Assembly (NCBI GenBank): GCA_017936025.1
Contig: JAGBGL010000045.1
Span: 1-16,980, forward strand
Source of the DNA: Bacillota bacterium
Lineage (GTDB): Bacteria > Bacillota > Clostridia > Peptostreptococcales > Anaerovoracaceae
Reading direction: 5' to 3'
DNA: 16,980 nucleotides
In this document: positions 1 to 7,488 of the stretch, one piece after another
Layout of the letters: each line of letters opens with the position of its first letter
How positions within the stretch are numbered: position 1 is the first letter of the stretch
Made by a program: the position numbers and the translations under genes
The notes under the pieces: model-generated
The model's database searches: none
Seen by the model: only the letters and a program-made list of their open reading frames with translations
What the model was told of the DNA's origin: nothing

Positions 1-3000
1 ACATGTGCATGCGGAGACAGCTACACTGCTGACAAAGTAGTTGCCCTGGGCCACGACATGGGCGACTGGACAGAAACAAAAGCAGCGGACTGCGTAAATG
101 CAGGAGAAGAACGCAGAGATTGCTCCAGATGCGACCACTTTGAAACAAAAGAAATTGCAGCATTAGGCCATACTGCAGTAGATTTCGAAGGTAAAGACGC
201 AACATGTACATTACCTGGTATGACTGCAGGAATATACTGCGAAGTATGTAAAGAAACTCTGTCCGGTATGGAATGCATCCCTGCAAACGGACATGATTAC
301 GAAACAGTTCAGGGTTACGACGCAACATGTACAGAAGACGGTCTGACAGATGGTGTTGAATGTACAGTCTGCGGATTCGATCTGGTACCACAGATGCCGA
401 TCTTAGCAACTGGACATGTAGTAACAACAGATAAGAAAGTGCTTCCGACATGTACAGAAACAGGATTGACAGAAGGAAGATCCTGTCATGTATGCGGTGA
501 AGTATTCGTAGCACAGGAAGAAATTCCGGCATTGGGTCACAAAGAAGTGATCGACGAAGCAGTACCTGCAACATGCACAGAAACAGGCCTGACAGAAGGT
601 AAACACTGCTCTGTATGTAACGAAGTACTGGTAGCACAGGAAGAAATTCCTGTAATCGACCATGTTGTTGTAACTGAAAAAGGACAGGCGGCAACATGTA
701 CAGAATACGGCTGGACAGCCGGCGAATACTGCGACGTATGCGGCGAAGTATTCAGCGGATTCGAAGATATTGAACCACTGGGTCACAACGAAGTAATTGA
801 CGACGCAGTAGAAGCAACATGCACAACAAGCGGCCTGACAGAAGGAAGTCACTGTGACAGATGCGGTGAAATCTTCGTAGCACAGGAAGTAATCGATGCT
901 CTCGGTCATGACGAAGTAATCGATGAAGCAGTAGCTGCAACATGCACAGAAACAGGCCTGACAACAGGCTCTCACTGCGGTAGATGCGGCGAAGTGCTGG
1001 TAGCACAGGAAGTTATTCCTGCACTGGGCCACAACGAAGTAATCGATGAAGCAGTAGCACCAACATGTACAGAGACAGGCCTGACAGAAGGTTCCCACTG
1101 CGGAGTATGCGGTGAAGAACTGGTAGCACAGGAAGTCGTTCCTGCACTGGGCCATACGGAAGTAGTGGATGAAGCAGTAGCTCCTACATGTACTGAAGTG
1201 GGCTGGACAGCAGGTTCTCACTGCGGAGTATGCGGTGAAGTGATCGTTCCGCAGCTTCCAATTCCAAACACTCATAACATCAGAGTTCTGGAAGGTAAAG
1301 CAGCAACATGTACAGAAACAGGCCTGACAGAAGGAGTTTACTGTGAAACTTGCGGTAAAGTTGCAGTAGAACAGGAAGTTATCCCAGCAACAGGTCACAC
1401 AGAAGTGATCGATAAAGCAGTAGCAGCAACATGTACAGAAACAGGACTGACAGAAGGTAAACACTGTGCAGTATGTAAAGAAGAACTGGTAGAACAGGAA
1501 GAAATCCCTGCACTGGGCCACGATACAGTGATATCCCTCGGAAAGGCTCCGACATGTACAGAAGCGGGCTACACAGAAGAATCTCACTGTGAACGCTGCG
1601 GAGAAGTATTTATTGAAAGAACTGTCCTGGACCCACTGGGCCACGACAAGGTGATCGATAAAGCAGTAGAATCAACATGTACAGAAACAGGTCTGACAGA
1701 AGGTATGCACTGCGGAGTATGCGGAGAGATCCTCGTACCGCAGGTAGTGATGCCTGTACTGCCACATACAATGAAAAAAGTAGACGGCAAAGCAGCAACA
1801 TGTACAGAGACAGGACTGACAGCCGGATACGTATGCGGAGTATGCGGAGAAGAACTGGTAAAACAGGAAGTCATCTCTGCAGCAGGTCACAGCATCGTTG
1901 AAGACAAAGCAGTAGAACCAACATGTACAGAAACAGGCCTGACAGCAGGTGAACACTGTGAAAACTGCGATTACGAAGTAGCACAGACAGTTATCCCTGC
2001 ACTGGGCCACGATACGATCCTGGTATTCGATAAAGAAAACAAGAAACATTATGAAGACTGCGCAGACTGTGACTACACAGGCAAAGCAGAAGACTGCACA
2101 TTCACAAGTGAAGTCATCACAAAACCTACAACAAAAGAAGAAGGACTGGAAAGATACACATGTGAAGTATGTCACGGAACATACGATGTGATCCTTGACA
2201 AGTTACCGGCAGAAGAAGTGATCAGACTGTTCGGAGATGACAGATTCGGAACAGCATTTCAGACAGCAGAAGAACTGAAGCTGAAACTGGGAGTAGACAA
2301 GTTCGATACAGTTATCATCGCAAACGGAATGAACTTCGCAGATGCACTGTCCGGAAGTTATCTGGCAGGAAAAGTCAATGCGCCGATCCTGTTATCCAAC
2401 GGAACGACAGCAAATACAGCACAGCTGACAGAATACATCACAAAGAACCTGAAAGAAGGCGGAAAAGTGTATGTACTGGGCGGAGTAGTAGCAGTACCGA
2501 ACAGCGTGATAGCAGGCCTTGGAGCGTATGATGTAGAAAGACTGGCAGGAACAGACAGATACGGAACGAACCTGGCAATCCTGAAAGAAGCAGGAGTAAC
2601 AGAAGGAGATGACGTACTGGTATGTACAGGAACAGTATTCGCAGACAGCTTATCAGCATCATCCACAGGAAAAGCGATCCTGATGGTAGGAAACAGCCTG
2701 ACAAAAGAACAGGATGAATACCTGAAGACGCTGAAAGTAGGCAAATACAACATTCTGGGCGGAACGGTAGCGATCAGTGAACAGATGATGAACACGATCG
2801 CACAGTTCGGAAAAACAGAAAGACTCGGAGGAGCGACAAGATTCGAGACATCTGTAATGGTAGCGAAAGCATTCTTCGAAAATGTAGAAATGACGATCAC
2901 AGCATATGGACTGAACTTCCCTGACGGACTGGTAGGAGGCTCATTAGGAGCGACAGTGAGAGGACCTATCATCCTGGTAGCAGCGGGAGCAACAGATGCG

Positions 3001-3129
3001 GCGAAAGAGTACATGACAGAAAACGGAATCAAATCCGGCTACATCATGGGAGGCTACAAAGTAGTGACACCGGAAGTAGTAGAAGTACTGTACGGAGCAG
3101 CAGAAGTCGTAGAAAAGAAATGGAAATAG
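1..3129 (+). CDS. Large repeat surface protein with C-terminal CWB2 anchor (5' partial)
   Basis: The reading frame is open from base 1, so the N-terminus and expected signal peptide lie outside the window; 1042 residues are visible. Residues 1-670 are tandem units of about 41 residues with a TCTETGLTEG core, a following HCxxCGE and a closing ALGH. Residues about 671-738 are a degenerate linker that still holds CxxC pairs. From about residue 740 there are three CWB2 (PF04122-like) modules, beginning near VIRLFGDDRFGTA, ERLAGTDRYGTN and TERLGGATRFETS; each has a following FADAL-like and VLGG/ILGG/IMGG-like motif. In this family CWB2 triplets bind anionic wall polymers non-covalently, so the protein is probably an S-layer-associated or adhesin-like surface protein. 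The ligand is unknown. A terminator follows at once and the next gene has its own promoter. Identity of the wall anchor is secure; the role of the repeats is not. Confidence 0.9.
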   Translation, partial: TCACGDSYTADKVVALGHDMGDWTETKAADCVNAGEERRDCSRCDHFETKEIAALGHTAVDFEGKDATCTLPGMTAGIYCEVCKETLSGMECIPANGHDYETVQGYDATCTEDGLTDGVECTVCGFDLVPQMPILATGHVVTTDKKVLPTCTETGLTEGRSCHVCGEVFVAQEEIPALGHKEVIDEAVPATCTETGLTEGKHCSVCNEVLVAQEEIPVIDHVVVTEKGQAATCTEYGWTAGEYCDVCGEVFSGFEDIEPLGHNEVIDDAVEATCTTSGLTEGSHCDRCGEIFVAQEVIDALGHDEVIDEAVAATCTETGLTTGSHCGRCGEVLVAQEVIPALGHNEVIDEAVAPTCTETGLTEGSHCGVCGEELVAQEVVPALGHTEVVDEAVAPTCTEVGWTAGSHCGVCGEVIVPQLPIPNTHNIRVLEGKAATCTETGLTEGVYCETCGKVAVEQEVIPATGHTEVIDKAVAATCTETGLTEGKHCAVCKEELVEQEEIPALGHDTVISLGKAPTCTEAGYTEESHCERCGEVFIERTVLDPLGHDKVIDKAVESTCTETGLTEGMHCGVCGEILVPQVVMPVLPHTMKKVDGKAATCTETGLTAGYVCGVCGEELVKQEVISAAGHSIVEDKAVEPTCTETGLTAGEHCENCDYEVAQTVIPALGHDTILVFDKENKKHYEDCADCDYTGKAEDCTFTSEVITKPTTKEEGLERYTCEVCHGTYDVILDKLPAEEVIRLFGDDRFGTAFQTAEELKLKLGVDKFDTVIIANGMNFADALSGSYLAGKVNAPILLSNGTTANTAQLTEYITKNLKEGGKVYVLGGVVAVPNSVIAGLGAYDVERLAGTDRYGTNLAILKEAGVTEGDDVLVCTGTVFADSLSASSTGKAILMVGNSLTKEQDEYLKTLKVGKYNILGGTVAISEQMMNTIAQFGKTERLGGATRFETSVMVAKAFFENVEMTITAYGLNFPDGLVGGSLGATVRGPIILVAAGATDAAKEYMTENGIKSGYIMGGYKVVTPEVVEVLYGAAEVVEKKWK
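58..2010 (+). repeat. Coding tandem repeats, about 123 bp per unit
   Basis: Fifteen consecutive units fill 172-2010: thirteen of 41 codons and two of 40. They are preceded by a degenerate 38-codon unit (58-171) and a partial one (1-57). Each unit encodes a TCT core, an HCxxC pair and a closing H. Units near 900-1150 are nearly identical at DNA level (recurring gaagtaatcgatgaagcag), which suggests recent duplication or gene conversion. These are protein-coding repeats, not CRISPR: they have no unique spacers and the reading frame is never broken. Confidence 0.9.
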
Positions 3130-3174
3130 TCCAAAGGACATCCAATGATTGCTGAGACAGTCAGATAGAAAAAG

Positions 3175-3223
3175 AACCGGCATCCGGGCGGGGGATATCC
3201 CCGCTGCGGAATGCCGGTTTTTT
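3175..3223 (+). terminator. Intrinsic terminator of the CWB2 protein gene
   Basis: The arms AACCGGCAT (3175-3183) and ATGCCGGTT (3211-3219) pair perfectly. An inner GCGGGG/CCCCGC stem is closed by ATAT, and the U tract runs 3218-3223. Confidence 0.9.
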
Positions 3224-3224
3224 A

Positions 3225-3253
3225 TTGATAAAATGCCGGTATAAAAATATAAT
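3225..3253 (+). promoter_or_regulatory. Sigma-A promoter of the DUF2971 gene
   Basis: TTGATA (3225-3230), a 17-nt spacer and a perfect TATAAT (3248-3253). It sits directly on the tail of the upstream terminator, so the next gene is an independent transcription unit. Confidence 0.8.
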
Positions 3254-3275
3254 ATAAGTAATAGGAGGTGCTGCT

Positions 3276-4229
3276 ATGCTATATCACTACACATCCCCGA
3301 AAGTTATAATGAGCATAATCCGAGAGGAAGGCGTATGCCTCAGGTTCAGCCGCTACGACTGCCTGAACGATACCAGCGAGGGCAAGGAAGCTGTTGCTAT
3401 CCAGCAGGAAGTCTGCGAAGCCCTCAAATCTGAATACGCAGGAAGCCCGGAAAAGCTGCAGCTGCTGGACCGTATCTGTGCGCTGCGTCCTGACTTCAAA
3501 AGTATACATGTCGGTGAAGTAAGTACTGTGTCCGCTGTCCCGTATATCTGCAGTTTTTCACGTGAAAGGGATGCCCTGACTATGTGGAACTACTACACGA
3601 AAGGAACTCATTACGAAGGGTATAATGTCGGAATTGAAGTAGAAGGTCTGTGCCTGGAGGTTTTCGATCCAGACCGTCAGGATCCGGCAGAGCACGGCTC
3701 CGGTCCTGCAGTCTGTCTGCCAGGCGGGACGGAATCTGAGGCATGTTTTTCAGACGGGAATGGCTGCGGTTGCTGCGATTCAGGCAAACCGGAACTCAAA
3801 TGTGAATGGTGGAGCGTGGTATATGACAGACAGCAGCAGGCTGATACAATCCGCAATGAGATAGAAAGAATTTTTTCGTCCGGAAGCTTTTCAGAAAATG
3901 AATATGTTGCGCTGCTGAACAATTGGGCGATACGGTTCAAAAACGAAATTTTCCGGCATGAAAAGGAAGAACGCCTGGTTTGCTATGTGCCTGAAGATGA
4001 AGCGCATAATGAGGCGGATCTTGATGATTTTATACAGTTCAGAGTAGTCAATGGATGTCTCGTTCCTTACCTTGACGTACTTGTCTCGGATAAGAGCGCA
4101 CTTAAAGAAATCACTATCGGCCCGCTGATCGAAGACAAACTGGCGGTAAATACGATGGAGCTTTTCCTCAGATTAAAAGGATACTCCGGTGTGAAGATCT
4201 ATACATCGGAAGCCCCTATACGATACTGA
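3276..4229 (+). CDS. DUF2971 family protein
   Basis: 317 residues starting at an ATG 7 nt after AGGAGG (3263-3268). The family hallmarks are visible in order: an N-terminal LYHYTSPKVIMSII, FSRYDCLNDTSEG at about 24-36, ICSFSRERDALTMWNYY at about 91-107 followed by YNVGIEV, FKNEIFRHEKEERLV at about 221-235, ITIGPLIEDKLA at about 279-290 and a terminal SEAPIRY. These match DUF2971 (PF11185-like), a family of unknown biochemical role. A Cys-rich insertion at about 147-176, containing GCGCCDSG, separates the two halves and is not a feature I associate with the family; it could bind metal. No signal peptide or membrane segment is seen, so it is probably cytosolic. It stands alone with its own promoter and terminator. 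Family assignment is confident; function is unknown. Confidence 0.8.
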   Translation: MLYHYTSPKVIMSIIREEGVCLRFSRYDCLNDTSEGKEAVAIQQEVCEALKSEYAGSPEKLQLLDRICALRPDFKSIHVGEVSTVSAVPYICSFSRERDALTMWNYYTKGTHYEGYNVGIEVEGLCLEVFDPDRQDPAEHGSGPAVCLPGGTESEACFSDGNGCGCCDSGKPELKCEWWSVVYDRQQQADTIRNEIERIFSSGSFSENEYVALLNNWAIRFKNEIFRHEKEERLVCYVPEDEAHNEADLDDFIQFRVVNGCLVPYLDVLVSDKSALKEITIGPLIEDKLAVNTMELFLRLKGYSGVKIYTSEAPIRY

Positions 4230-4232
4230 ACA

Positions 4233-4268
4233 AAAATGTGACTTCATTTTCAGAAGTCACATTTTGAT
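4233..4268. terminator. Bidirectional terminator between convergent genes
   Basis: The 13-bp perfect arms AAAATGTGACTTC (4233-4245) and GAAGTCACATTTT (4253-4265) flank a 7-nt loop, with T-rich runs on both strands. It serves the DUF2971 gene (plus) and the Spo0A-like gene (minus). Confidence 0.85.
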
Positions 4269-4269
4269 T

Positions 4270-4596
4270 TTAGTCAGAATATATTATTTTGCTGCTCAGT
4301 ATCGCCAGAAACTCGCCTGAAGTCGGCTTGTACTCTAGATCATGTCCGGCCAGCTCGCAGAGCAGTCCGCGGTTCGTGCGCCATGCTATTTCAACAGCAT
4401 GACGGATATTTCTCTCGACATTTTTAGGCGAGGTATTGTAGATCTGAGCGATATGCGGATAAAGACGTTTGGTTACCAGCAGCAGGTTTTCCATCCCTGA
4501 AGCAGTAAGCTGGATGGCCTGGGAAATATAATAATATCCGTAGTAATTTGAAGTGATCCCCAGGCTGGTCAGTAGCGAACATATTTCTTTTTCCAT
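4270..4596 (-). CDS. Stand-alone Spo0A C-terminal DNA-binding domain protein
   Basis: 108 residues. The start is supported by GGAGG (complement of 4603-4607) 6 nt before the ATG. The whole protein aligns with the Spo0A C-terminal domain (Spo0A_C): LLTSLGITSNYYGYYYISQA at 8-27, KRLYPHIAQIYNT at 43-55, and the recognition-helix block NVERNIRHAVEIAW at 59-72, ending with KPTSGEFLAILSSK at 90-103. In Spo0A this domain binds 0A boxes after phosphorylation of an N-terminal receiver. Here there is no receiver and no room for one: the upstream DNA is a short leader and then the terminator of another gene. It may therefore bind DNA constitutively, compete with Spo0A, or be controlled by abundance alone. 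Residues around the recognition helix are well conserved, so DNA binding is likely. The target is unknown. Confidence 0.85.
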   Translation of the reverse strand: MEKEICSLLTSLGITSNYYGYYYISQAIQLTASGMENLLLVTKRLYPHIAQIYNTSPKNVERNIRHAVEIAWRTNRGLLCELAGHDLEYKPTSGEFLAILSSKIIYSD

Positions 4597-4711
4597 GATA
4601 GACCTCCGGTTCTATGTACAAGTGTGTCGTCTTTTCACTATAAAAGATGAAAAATGTCACATGAAAACCGTACCGAAAGAGCGGCGCAGCGGTCCGATAT
4701 AAAAGACACAT

Positions 4712-4736
4712 AAAAAGCCCCGCATTACTGCGGGGC
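4712..4736 (-). terminator. Terminator of the adenylating-enzyme gene
   Basis: On the minus strand, GCCCCGCA/TGCGGGGC arms (4717-4724 and 4729-4736) close a 4-nt loop and are followed by a U run (complement of 4712-4716). Confidence 0.85.
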
Positions 4737-4782
4737 GGTAGATCGGTGAAATATCAGGCAGGTCAGCTGACTGCCTTTATAT

Positions 4783-6270
4783 TTATTTTTCCAGTTCCAT
4801 CAGTTTGTTTCTCTGGATCTTTCCGTTGAATGTTCTTGGAATAGCATCGATCAGCTCGATGAATTTAGGCTGTTTGTTTGCATCAAGAGCTTCCTGCAGG
4901 AAAGCTTTGAATTCTTTCTTATCATATTCCATTCCCGGCTTCATCTGCAGGAACAGTTTTGGTGCCTGTCCTGTCAGAGCGTCCTTGACAGGGATGCATG
5001 CACAGTCAGCGATCACAGGATGCTTTACAACAACGCTTTCGATTTCCTCAGGTGCGATCTTTACACCGCCGTAGTTGATAACGTCGTCCTTACGGCCAAG
5101 CATATAGATATAACCGTCTTCGTCGATGTAACCCAGGTCTTTAGTATAGATAAATCCGTCAGCCATTGCTTCTTCCGTCAGCTGAGGAGCTTTCCAGTAT
5201 CCCTTCATGTTGATGGATCCGGAGCTTGCCAGGAATCCCGGTTCGTCAAATGTTGCAGTGGCAGTGATGTCGTTTCTGTTTTCGTCAACAACGATGAACT
5301 GAGCATTTACAGCAGGCTTGCCGATACATCCCGGTTTACCGGAAGTTTCATTGAAGTCCAGCAGGCAGGAGCAGCCGGCTTCAGTGCTTCCATAAAAGTT
5401 ATAAAGACGTGTGTTCGGCAGGATGCGTGCCAGGTGTTCTTTGTCGTTTTCAGGCAGCGGAGCGGAGCCCAGCTGGATGTAGTCCATAACGTCAGCATAG
5501 TCGCCGAGACGGTCTTTGGACAGTTTGAAGATGATGGACAGGTTACTTGGAGACAGGTCCATGGAAGTAACACTGTACTTGTCCATAAGATCAAATACCT
5601 GCTTGAGCAGAGTGACGCCGTTGCTGAATACAGCGCTGGATCCGTTGAGCATATTGCCGTAAGTTCTTCTCAGGCCGTGGGAATGAGAGAGCGGCATAGG
5701 GATCAGCTCTACGTTGTTTTCCTTCATCTTAGTTCCGTATTTAACGTTTTCGGCCAGGGCTATGTCGTTTCCGTGGGAAAGTTCGATCCCCTTGGATTTA
5801 CCTGTTGTACCTGTGGAGAAAAGAATCTCTGCAGTATCTTCTAAAACAGGGAAAACTACATCGTCTAAAACGATTTCGCCTTTATAGTCGAATTCTTCGA
5901 CAGTTTCAATATCCATGAACTGTACAGTATCGATGATAGGCTTTTTAGCGATAAGCAGTTTTGCTTCCACATCGCCTGCGATTTCTTCGACTCTTGCTAC
6001 AGCTGCGTTTCTTTCCAGCGGAACGAAGACACCGCCTGCCAGTTGGATCGCGAACTCACATACCATGTAATCCGCATTCTGTGTGCATTCGATAACGACA
6101 CAATCGCCTTTGCCCACGCCCAGCTGCTTCAAGTGAAGAGCCAGTCCGTAAACATCGGACCATACTTCTTTGTAAGTCAAAGCTTTTTTGGAATCTGCAA
6201 GGCAGAGTTTATCCGGCTGAATATATGAATGAGATGCGATGCATTCCACGATAGACTGATATTTAGTCAT
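4783..6270 (-). CDS. AMP-dependent acyl-CoA synthetase/ligase (ANL superfamily)
   Basis: The 495-residue start (MTKYQS) is chosen because AAGGAGGA lies 5 nt upstream (complement of 6276-6283); a longer open frame upstream lacks a ribosome site. ANL motifs appear in order: the ATP-binding loop STGTTGKSKG at 152-161, YGSTEAG at 293-299, TKDLGY with the ribose-binding Asp378, hinge LGRKDDVINYGGVKI at 391-405 with Arg393, and the C-terminal catalytic Lys484 in FNGKIQR. Enzymes of this kind activate a carboxylic acid as acyl-AMP and usually pass it to CoA. The acyl substrate cannot be read from sequence; fatty or small organic acids are possible, and loading of a carrier protein is an alternative. 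No membrane segment is seen. A LysR gene is divergent across a 178-bp gap and is its likely regulator; a dedicated terminator follows. Confidence 0.88.
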   Translation of the reverse strand: MTKYQSIVECIASHSYIQPDKLCLADSKKALTYKEVWSDVYGLALHLKQLGVGKGDCVVIECTQNADYMVCEFAIQLAGGVFVPLERNAAVARVEEIAGDVEAKLLIAKKPIIDTVQFMDIETVEEFDYKGEIVLDDVVFPVLEDTAEILFSTGTTGKSKGIELSHGNDIALAENVKYGTKMKENNVELIPMPLSHSHGLRRTYGNMLNGSSAVFSNGVTLLKQVFDLMDKYSVTSMDLSPSNLSIIFKLSKDRLGDYADVMDYIQLGSAPLPENDKEHLARILPNTRLYNFYGSTEAGCSCLLDFNETSGKPGCIGKPAVNAQFIVVDENRNDITATATFDEPGFLASSGSINMKGYWKAPQLTEEAMADGFIYTKDLGYIDEDGYIYMLGRKDDVINYGGVKIAPEEIESVVVKHPVIADCACIPVKDALTGQAPKLFLQMKPGMEYDKKEFKAFLQEALDANKQPKFIELIDAIPRTFNGKIQRNKLMELEK

Positions 6271-6288
6271 TTTTATCCTCCTTAAAAT

Positions 6289-6303
6289 ATGTATCATATA
6301 CAT
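6289..6303. promoter_or_regulatory. Palindrome ATGTAT-N3-ATACAT, candidate operator
   Basis: Perfect 6-bp arms (6289-6294 and 6298-6303) lie between the adenylating-enzyme ribosome site and its candidate -10 (6311-6316, TATAAT on the minus strand). The position fits a repressor site over the transcription start. The binding protein is not known; the divergent LysR protein is the obvious candidate. Confidence 0.4.
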
Positions 6304-6310
6304 CTTTTCA

Positions 6311-6340
6311 ATTATACATGATTCAGTAAAATTTTGTTTA
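6311..6340 (-). promoter_or_regulatory. Candidate promoter of the adenylating-enzyme gene
   Basis: A perfect TATAAT on the minus strand (complement of 6311-6316) has a poor -35 (TAAACA, complement of 6335-6340, 18-nt spacer). A weak -35 fits a promoter that needs an activator such as the neighbouring LysR protein. Confidence 0.5.
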
Positions 6341-6367
6341 AAATTTCCAAATTTTGTGCATGATTTC

Positions 6368-6397
6368 TTAACAAAAATGCGGATAAAAGGGTATAAT
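6368..6397 (+). promoter_or_regulatory. Promoter of the LysR-type regulator
   Basis: TTAACA (6368-6373), an 18-nt spacer and TATAAT (6392-6397). It lies about 30 bp from the divergent candidate promoter, so one bound regulator could affect both. Confidence 0.65.
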
Positions 6398-6448
6398 ATA
6401 AGCAATAGATTATAAAAACATAAGTTTACATTTGTGGAAGGGAATACA

Positions 6449-7396
6449 ATGCAGAACTATATACTGACAGTTGTCCAGTGCGGCAACATTTCAAAGGCAG
6501 CACAGCAGCTGGGAATTTCACAGCCGGCGCTCAGTGCCCATATCAAAAAAATCGAAGAACAGATGGGGATCGTGATTTTCGACCGTACAGTGAAGCCTCT
6601 CGGACTCACGGATGCCGGCGAGCTGTACGTAGAGTATCTGAAAAAGAAAGTGGATCTCGAGAAGGAACTGGATGAAAGACTTTCGGATCTTGATGAACTC
6701 AAATGGGGATCGCTGGTCATCGGCGGAGCCAGCTTTTTCAATGTCAGCTATTTCCCGAAAGCGATCGCGGAATTTTCCCGCAGATATCCTAATGTAAATA
6801 TAAAAGTTGTCGATGGAAGCATGCCTGAAATCACGCAGATGGCCGCAGCCCATGAGCTGGACCTTTTTATCGCGCCGCCATGGAACATGGATGACAGCTG
6901 TACGTATGAGAAGATATTCAATGAAAAGATCTTCCTGTGTGTACCGGAGCAGCTTCCGATAAACGATGCCCTGAAGGAATACCGCCTGCCGCATGAGGTC
7001 GTGATGGCAGGGGAAACAGACAGATGGGCTGCAGCAAGGAGAAACAAAGGCCGTGTGGATTTCAGCGTATTCAGGGACCAGCCGTTCATACGCCTCGGCG
7101 ATAACCAGCATATCGGAAACATCATGGCGCAGCTGTTCGAACGTCATGGCTTCTCACCGGAAGGCTGTATCTCCGTGGAGCAGACGATGACCAGCTATGG
7201 TCTGACACTTGCGGGAGTAGGAATTTCGCTGATCACAGAGGCTTCTGTAAGAAACGGCCACATGAAAGGCAGTCCTGCGTTTTACCTGATCGATGAAGAT
7301 CTGGGCAACCGCGACATGTTTATCGCTTATTCGAAGCACAAATATCTTTCCAATGCAGCGAAAGTTTTTATAGACATTTTAAAGAAATCTCTATAA
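6449..7396 (+). CDS. LysR-type transcriptional regulator
   Basis: 315 residues from the ATG at 6449, which has GGAAGGG 6 nt upstream. A GTG at 6434 would add MEGNT and matches the usual family N-terminal length better, but has no visible ribosome site; both remain possible. The winged HTH covers about 12-60: GNISKAAQQLGISQPALSAH, then KKIEEQMGIVIFDRTVKPLGLTDAGE. A coupling helix follows (KKKVDLEKELDERLSDLDEL) and then the periplasmic-binding-like effector domain starting near LVIGGASFFNVSYFP. Members bind a small-molecule co-inducer and act as tetramers, often on a divergent neighbour. Here that is the adenylating-enzyme gene, so an acyl or aromatic acid effector is a reasonable inference. 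No terminator is seen after the gene; the next gene has a strong promoter. Confidence 0.9.
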   Translation: MQNYILTVVQCGNISKAAQQLGISQPALSAHIKKIEEQMGIVIFDRTVKPLGLTDAGELYVEYLKKKVDLEKELDERLSDLDELKWGSLVIGGASFFNVSYFPKAIAEFSRRYPNVNIKVVDGSMPEITQMAAAHELDLFIAPPWNMDDSCTYEKIFNEKIFLCVPEQLPINDALKEYRLPHEVVMAGETDRWAAARRNKGRVDFSVFRDQPFIRLGDNQHIGNIMAQLFERHGFSPEGCISVEQTMTSYGLTLAGVGISLITEASVRNGHMKGSPAFYLIDEDLGNRDMFIAYSKHKYLSNAAKVFIDILKKSL

Positions 7397-7428
7397 ATTA
7401 ACATTTTCTTACTGAAGGAGTGTAAGCC

Positions 7429-7457
7429 TTGAAATATACACGTTTTACTGCTATAAT
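7429..7457 (+). promoter_or_regulatory. Promoter of the first LCP gene
   Basis: TTGAAA (7429-7434), a 17-nt spacer and TATAAT (7452-7457), 31 nt before the ATG. Confidence 0.8.
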
Positions 7458-7488
7458 AACCCTGCAGTAAAAGAGGAGAGCCAGAATT

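Noticed and set aside
403..1644. 413-codon open frame on the minus strand
   Set aside because: It is a shadow of the 123-bp coding repeats: the repetition keeps the opposite frame free of stops, its residues are just the repeated antisense, and it lacks a ribosome site.
172..2010. CRISPR array
   Set aside because: Units are 123 bp, contiguous, in frame and diverge along their length; there are no short repeats with unique spacers.
5020..5844. 274-codon plus-strand frame inside the adenylating-enzyme gene
   Set aside because: It overlaps the conserved ATP-binding and hinge motifs of the real gene, has no family motif and no ribosome site.
7397..7428. LysR gene terminator
   Set aside because: The CTTAC/GTAAG pairing is weak and is followed by CCTTGAAA, part of the next promoter, not a U tract.
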